Source: Rutpela maculata (taxonomy: Eukaryota; Arthropoda; Insecta; Coleoptera; Cerambycidae). Taken from it: a stretch of 64,000 bases of DNA. Position 1 is the stretch's first letter. Each line of letters starts with the position of its first letter. Location of the stretch: positions 91,571,736-91,635,735 of the forward strand of contig OW386289.2 in the NCBI GenBank assembly GCA_936432065.2, given 5' to 3'. Below the pieces are notes generated by a model. The model saw only the letters and a program-made list of their open reading frames with translations. It had not been told where the DNA came from and searched no databases. Below, piece by piece: positions 50,501-56,500 of the stretch. The translations under genes and the position numbers were made by a program.

Positions 50501-53500
50501 TATCCTATGGGTAAGAAATATTTTTAAGTAGTCCAGTAGAATTAGAAAATATGCATATTGTAATTCGTTTCAGGATGCCACGTGGATTAAGCGATGGTTT
50601 TATTGATTACGAACATGACCCTGAATTTGGTCCACTTTTTGACCGCCGGAACATTGTTTATTTAACGATTTATTGTTGAAAAATTCCACAAACTCGACTT
50701 TTTTAAAGATAACTCAAAGACCTTTAACGATAGGTTTTTCAATTTGTAGATACTGTTATAACTTTGAAAAATGGTTAATTTGAGAGGTGTTTCGTTTAAA
50801 ACGATTGAAAATTTGTTTAAATAATTGCAAAAAACCGCGAAAATTTTCGCAATTTGCAAATATTTTTCATTCTTTAACAAAAGCACTTTAATGCTTGAAA
50901 CTTTAATAAAATATGTCTTTTATTACCCCAAAGTTACCCCTAAAATTTTATCAAAAAATTTTGTTTAGTTTTAGAAATATTCAATTTGTTTATTAAAAAC
51001 ACAAATAATGTAAAGTGCAAATTCACCCAGTTCCCATTATCGTAGAGGGTTGATCCGGACATCATTTTTTTCGTTGAGACTTAAACTTTATGTTTTCATT
51101 AATGGTAAATCAAATTTGCATTATTTTCAACTTCAAAATGGCGTTTGAAAAAGTGTCACATTTTGAGGTTAGGTTTTTCGCTAATAACTTTTAAACAATT
51201 GAAGATTTTGCAATATCGTTCTCATATCTTTGTTGCTGGCGTTTTTTCACACATTTTCAAAATAAAAATGACTCTGTAGCCTTACTAAAAGCCGAGATGA
51301 TTTTTTTTTCAATAAATTCGTAATTTGTTTATTAATAAACATTAACAGCTGAAACTTAGCGAACAACTAGTTTAATAGTCTATCTTTGTAATAAAGCAGA
51401 ATTTGGGGGAAAAAATTCAATTTGCAACGATAACAATAATTAATTTTAAACCAGCGTCAGAATAGGAGTGAGAAGCATGAGTCATATCTGTAACACGTTC
51501 ATAAAATGATCGAGACGAGTCCAAATCCGTCAACCAAAAATTTACCATTTCTTCGATTTTGACTTTTTTTTAAAATCTGGGGTAGCGTGATGAAATAATA
51601 ATATCTGTCATGTCGATTTTTTCCTAATTAAACAATAATTTGTTATAAACAATTATTTTTTGTTAAAAAATTTGTTACGAATTTATTAAAAAAAAAAACA
51701 TCTCGGCTTCTAGTAAGGCTACAGTCATTTTTTTTTTTTAAATCTGTGAAAAGAACCCAGCAACAAAGATATGAGAACGATACTGCAAAATCTTCATTTG
51801 TTTAAAAGTTATTAGCAAAAAACTTAACCTCAAAATGTGACACTTTTTCAAACGCCATTTTGAAGTTGAAAATAATGCAAATTTGATTTACCATTAATAA
51901 AAACATAAAGTTTAAGTCTCAACAAAAAAAATGATGCCCGGATCAACCCTCTACGATAACGGGAACTGAGTGAATTTGCACTTTACATTATTTATGTTTT
52001 TAATAAACAAATTGAATATCTCTTAAACTAATCAAAATTTTTTGATGAAATTTTAGAGGTAACTTTGGGGTAACAAAAGACATATTTTGTCAAAGTTTCA
52101 AATACTAAAGTGCTTTTGTCAAAGAATGAAAAATATTTGTAAATTGCGATAATTTTCGCGGTTTTTTGCAATTATTTAAACAAATTTTCAAGCGTTTTAA
52201 ATGAAACACTTCTCAAATTAACCGTTTTCCAAAGTTCTAACAGTATCTTAGAAATTGAAAAACCTATCGTTAAAGGTCTTTGAGTTATCTTTAAAAAAGT
52301 CGATTTTTTGGAATTTTTCAACAATAAATCGTTAAATAAACAATGTTCCGGCGGTCAAAAAGTGGACCAAATTCAGGGTCATGTTCGTAATCAATAAAAC
52401 TATTGTTTAATCCACGTGGCATCCTGAAACGAATTACAATAAATTTCAGACTTTTTTTTACTAATTCTACTGGTCTAAAGTGTTTATAAGCATTGGCAGT
52501 AGAATGAATGGGCGTATATTCTAGGGGCTTGGACAATTGGGTTGTTGCACTAAGTTAAAATTTTAATAGAATCTGTGTTTAACAATAACATTTCTTCATA
52601 AAAAATCATTAGAAACATATAAAAGTTGAAAATAAAGTCTTATAATATTACAATATCAATTTTAAAAATACATACATATAAAACGGAGGTGACAACATAA
52701 CGGCAGTCTGCAGAGAAGTTAGTTATTAAACGAAGAAAAACGGATACGAAGTTATAAACTGTTGATAGCGACGGAGAAAAAAAGAGAATAACGTCAATTG
52801 AATTTGACACTATATTTAATAAGTTTGTTCAAAAACCCTACACTATATGCACCAGTGCTCTTAAACTTATGTATAGTCTTACTCTAGTAGTCTTTTATTT
52901 GCATGAGGATCAGGTCACTTCTGAGTTTAGTCACATAATTCAGCAGTTTGTCATATTTTATTTACAACTGATCTATATTCAGAAGGAATCAGGTCAGATC
53001 CCCCCTTCCCGATGCTGCTCCACCCCGCACAGGATACTCACTTCTGAACTTTTGGTTAGTTAAGTGGTGGGATAGAAATACCGACGTTTTTGGCAGTTTT
53101 TTCGTAGAAATTCTAACCTAAAAATATCGAAGAATGAAATGCTACGTACAATCCTACAAACCAAGAATATTGAATTAACTTTTCATGTTGTCAAAAGTCA
53201 AAACAAAACTGTTTTATTTTATTTGCTTCAAGTCAGGTCAATTTTGACCAGGTCAGATGTGACCCAAGTGAACTAATCCTCATGCAAATAAAATACTACT
53301 TCTATCTCCTTCTATTATCTACACTGGTGCAGTAGTTCAGACTGTGTGAACAAACCTAATGTCAAATTCAATTGACGTTTCTAGGTTATATTTCGGTTTA
53401 TTTTAGCGGCATAAAGTTATGGATAAATCTAAATTTAAGCGGTGTTTTGTGCCGTACTGTGTAAATAATACCACCAATTCACCGAAAAAACTTTTCTTCA

Positions 53501-56500
53501 GTATTCCAGTAATGAATGGTGCACGTAAAAATGAATGGTTAACTGTTTTTCTAATATTTATAATCAAAACTATAGCTGTAACGTACCTCGCGGCTTCTGC
53601 AATGCTAAAATTCGTTGACCATAAATATGTCTATAGAAGGTAAAATATCAGAATTGGCTTTTATAAATCCTGCCTCAGTCATTTTTAAAGAAAGTAAATA
53701 CCAAACGCTAAAAACTTCTAATTAAATGTCAAATTCAATTTTGACATTTGAGGTTATTTTCTTTATTGCCAACAATGTCAACTTGTTCCTCTTCTTCTGT
53801 TTTGCATATAACTTCACATCTAACTGCCATTATGATGTCACTTCCGTTTTCGTCGTACATTCAAATAGTCCAACTTTAATCATTTTTATAAACATGTTGC
53901 GCTTAGAATTTTTCTTTCAAATTAAACATGTAACTAAATTAACGCCTCCACTACCATATTTCACCATTTTTGAAAATTCGTCAACAACCCAATTGCCTTA
54001 TTTCTCCAGATATTTTATCTAGTTTCGTATACATTGATATGATACTAGGGAGGAGGTAACCATACCCATAATATGTGTTTCGGTCCCTTTGGAGAAAGTC
54101 CAACGTTTCAGCTACAGGCTTAATAATTTTTATATATTCCTCCAAAAACAAAATATCGTTTTCTGTAAATGAAGGAACTAATAGTTTACCACATAGATAT
54201 TTAGTTTTTACTTGTAATATAAAATTGTTTTTATGGCATCATACGTCGAATTCCATCTGGTGACATCAATGTAACTCAGGGTATGACCCAAAACTTGTTG
54301 GATTATTTCAGCGGATTTTGATATCCTAGCCTTTTTCCACAAATTTGAACCCTTATTAAAAACTAAAGTGTTTTTGTTTCTTAGTTGGTGAGACTTCTTT
54401 AACAAATTGCTGTAGTCTGTTGTAGCTATCAATTTAATGTATTTTATGTGCATCGAAGGTGTTCTGACAAAAACTTATCTGGTGTAGACGTAGAATCACT
54501 TGGTATTTCTAGAGAGTCGGTAACACTGACAAAGTCTAAATTTAATAGAATTTCAACTTCTTCATCTAAATCATCTATCTCGTCAAAATCAGTGGTTGAT
54601 GTCTTGGAAACCAATTCATTCATTGTAATTCCAAATTCCTGAAAACATTTCACAAAATTTGATCCATTATACGTGGTTGCCACAATTTTCTTGTTATTAA
54701 ATCATATGGCCTATTAATTTCATCCAGAAGTTCTGCAATCCTATCATATGAATGTGTCCCTTCAAATCTTCTACAAGATGATAATGCCACAGAATGTCTT
54801 TTCAAATTTTCATCTATATAGTGACAAGCAGGGCCGGGCCCAAGGGGGGGAGCCTCCCCCCCAAAGCTCGGGCAGTTGGTTCCAAACGCGGTTGGCGTTG
54901 GCAAAATCTAACTAATCATCACATACAAATATATAATTTGAATTTTACACCAACTCCCACAATCGCGAAATTAACACAATAATAATTATTAAGAGATTGG
55001 CAACCCTGTAAATATTTTATTTTATCAGTAGTGTGTTTTCCATTGGAGCTAGGGAAGCAAAGCTGCTTCCCTTACACGACACGGAATCCCCATTTTTAAT
55101 ATTAATTTATTATACATAAATTCATTTACTAAAAATACTAGAACTAGCAATGACTTTTAAATAGAATCTATATGTTTCTACTACTGATCTAATATAATAT
55201 TATCAGGTCTACTGGTCTACATACCCATTAGTTTTGTTTGGTAGTGTGATATTAGTCAACAAAGTCTAACTTGGTATTTAGGGAACTTTTTCCTCTTTCT
55301 ACCTATTGTAATAATTACTTCCACGTCCAGTGGAAGTATAGTAACGACAAAAAAATTTTTAAAAATTTTTATTGTCCAAATAGGCTTAAAATGTCATGAA
55401 ACGTCGAGATTTTAAATTTGAGCGAAAAAAAATTTTCTGTCTGTCTGTAACTTTTTTTTGTGCGCACGTTTACTCTGGAACCGTTTAAGATATTGACTTG
55501 AAATTTGGTACACATATGTACTTTAACGAGATCTAGAACTAGACTATATTTTCATCTTATTCCGTCGAAGGGTTGGGGTGTAAATTGGGGTAAATTTGGG
55601 GTAAATGGGTAAATCAAGCAGGTAAGAGTCCACGAAATTGGTATTTAGTATATACAAGAGAAGCTAAGGTCTCAAAAAAAAATTTTGGCATTAGCCACCC
55701 CCATTACCACCCCCCTTATTAAAGGGGATGAAAAAAAATTGTGATTTAGTGTATGTACAGGAACCAGAAAACTCAAAATATGTTTTTACTTCATCCACCC
55801 CCCACTACCACCCCCTATCACCACCCCCACCCCACTACCGATGTGGGGTATCGTTTTATGGGTTTTTGGGGTAGAAGATTTCAAATATTATATTATTAAA
55901 GTTCCATAAACAATTGTTTTCACATACAAAGTTTTTTCGTTGTGAGTGACTTGGATAGAGAATCTGGATGTGGAAGTAGTAATTCCTTGGGCAGCGGTTT
56001 TTTTTATTGTATTGACGACTTTGGCCAATCATATCGACGTGTCCCACACCATATTACTCTGTATGGTCTTTTGAACAATAAAGTTTATTATTATTTTTTT
56101 TATTTACTTTATTTAGGCTAATTTTTTTTTTCATTTTTAATATGATCATTTTTGTTTAACAGTTCTTATTTTCTTATTTTATTAAACCAAGGATTTTTTT
56201 AATTTCTTTTAAGTAATAAACATTAGGTTTAGGTACATGATGATCCAACAATGATTGAACAAGGCCATTTTTCAAACGATACAAATGTTTATGTCGAAAA
56301 CCAAAGAAGCCATTCGATATATTTTTTCCGCAGAAACCAAAAATTATCATAAACGAAAACAAATAAATTGAAAACAAAAGGTGTATGACACAGAAATACA
56401 GGGGGTTCGGGCTCATATAGAAAACCTAAAGAGCGTGGAAAATTCAGGGAATTTTAAAAATCCTAAGAAAATCATGGAAATTCAGTGAATTTTAAATATT

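Noticed and set aside
54836..55015. A hAT MITE starting CAGGGCCGGGCCC beside the transposase pseudogene
   Set aside because: No matching right end or target duplication could be found.
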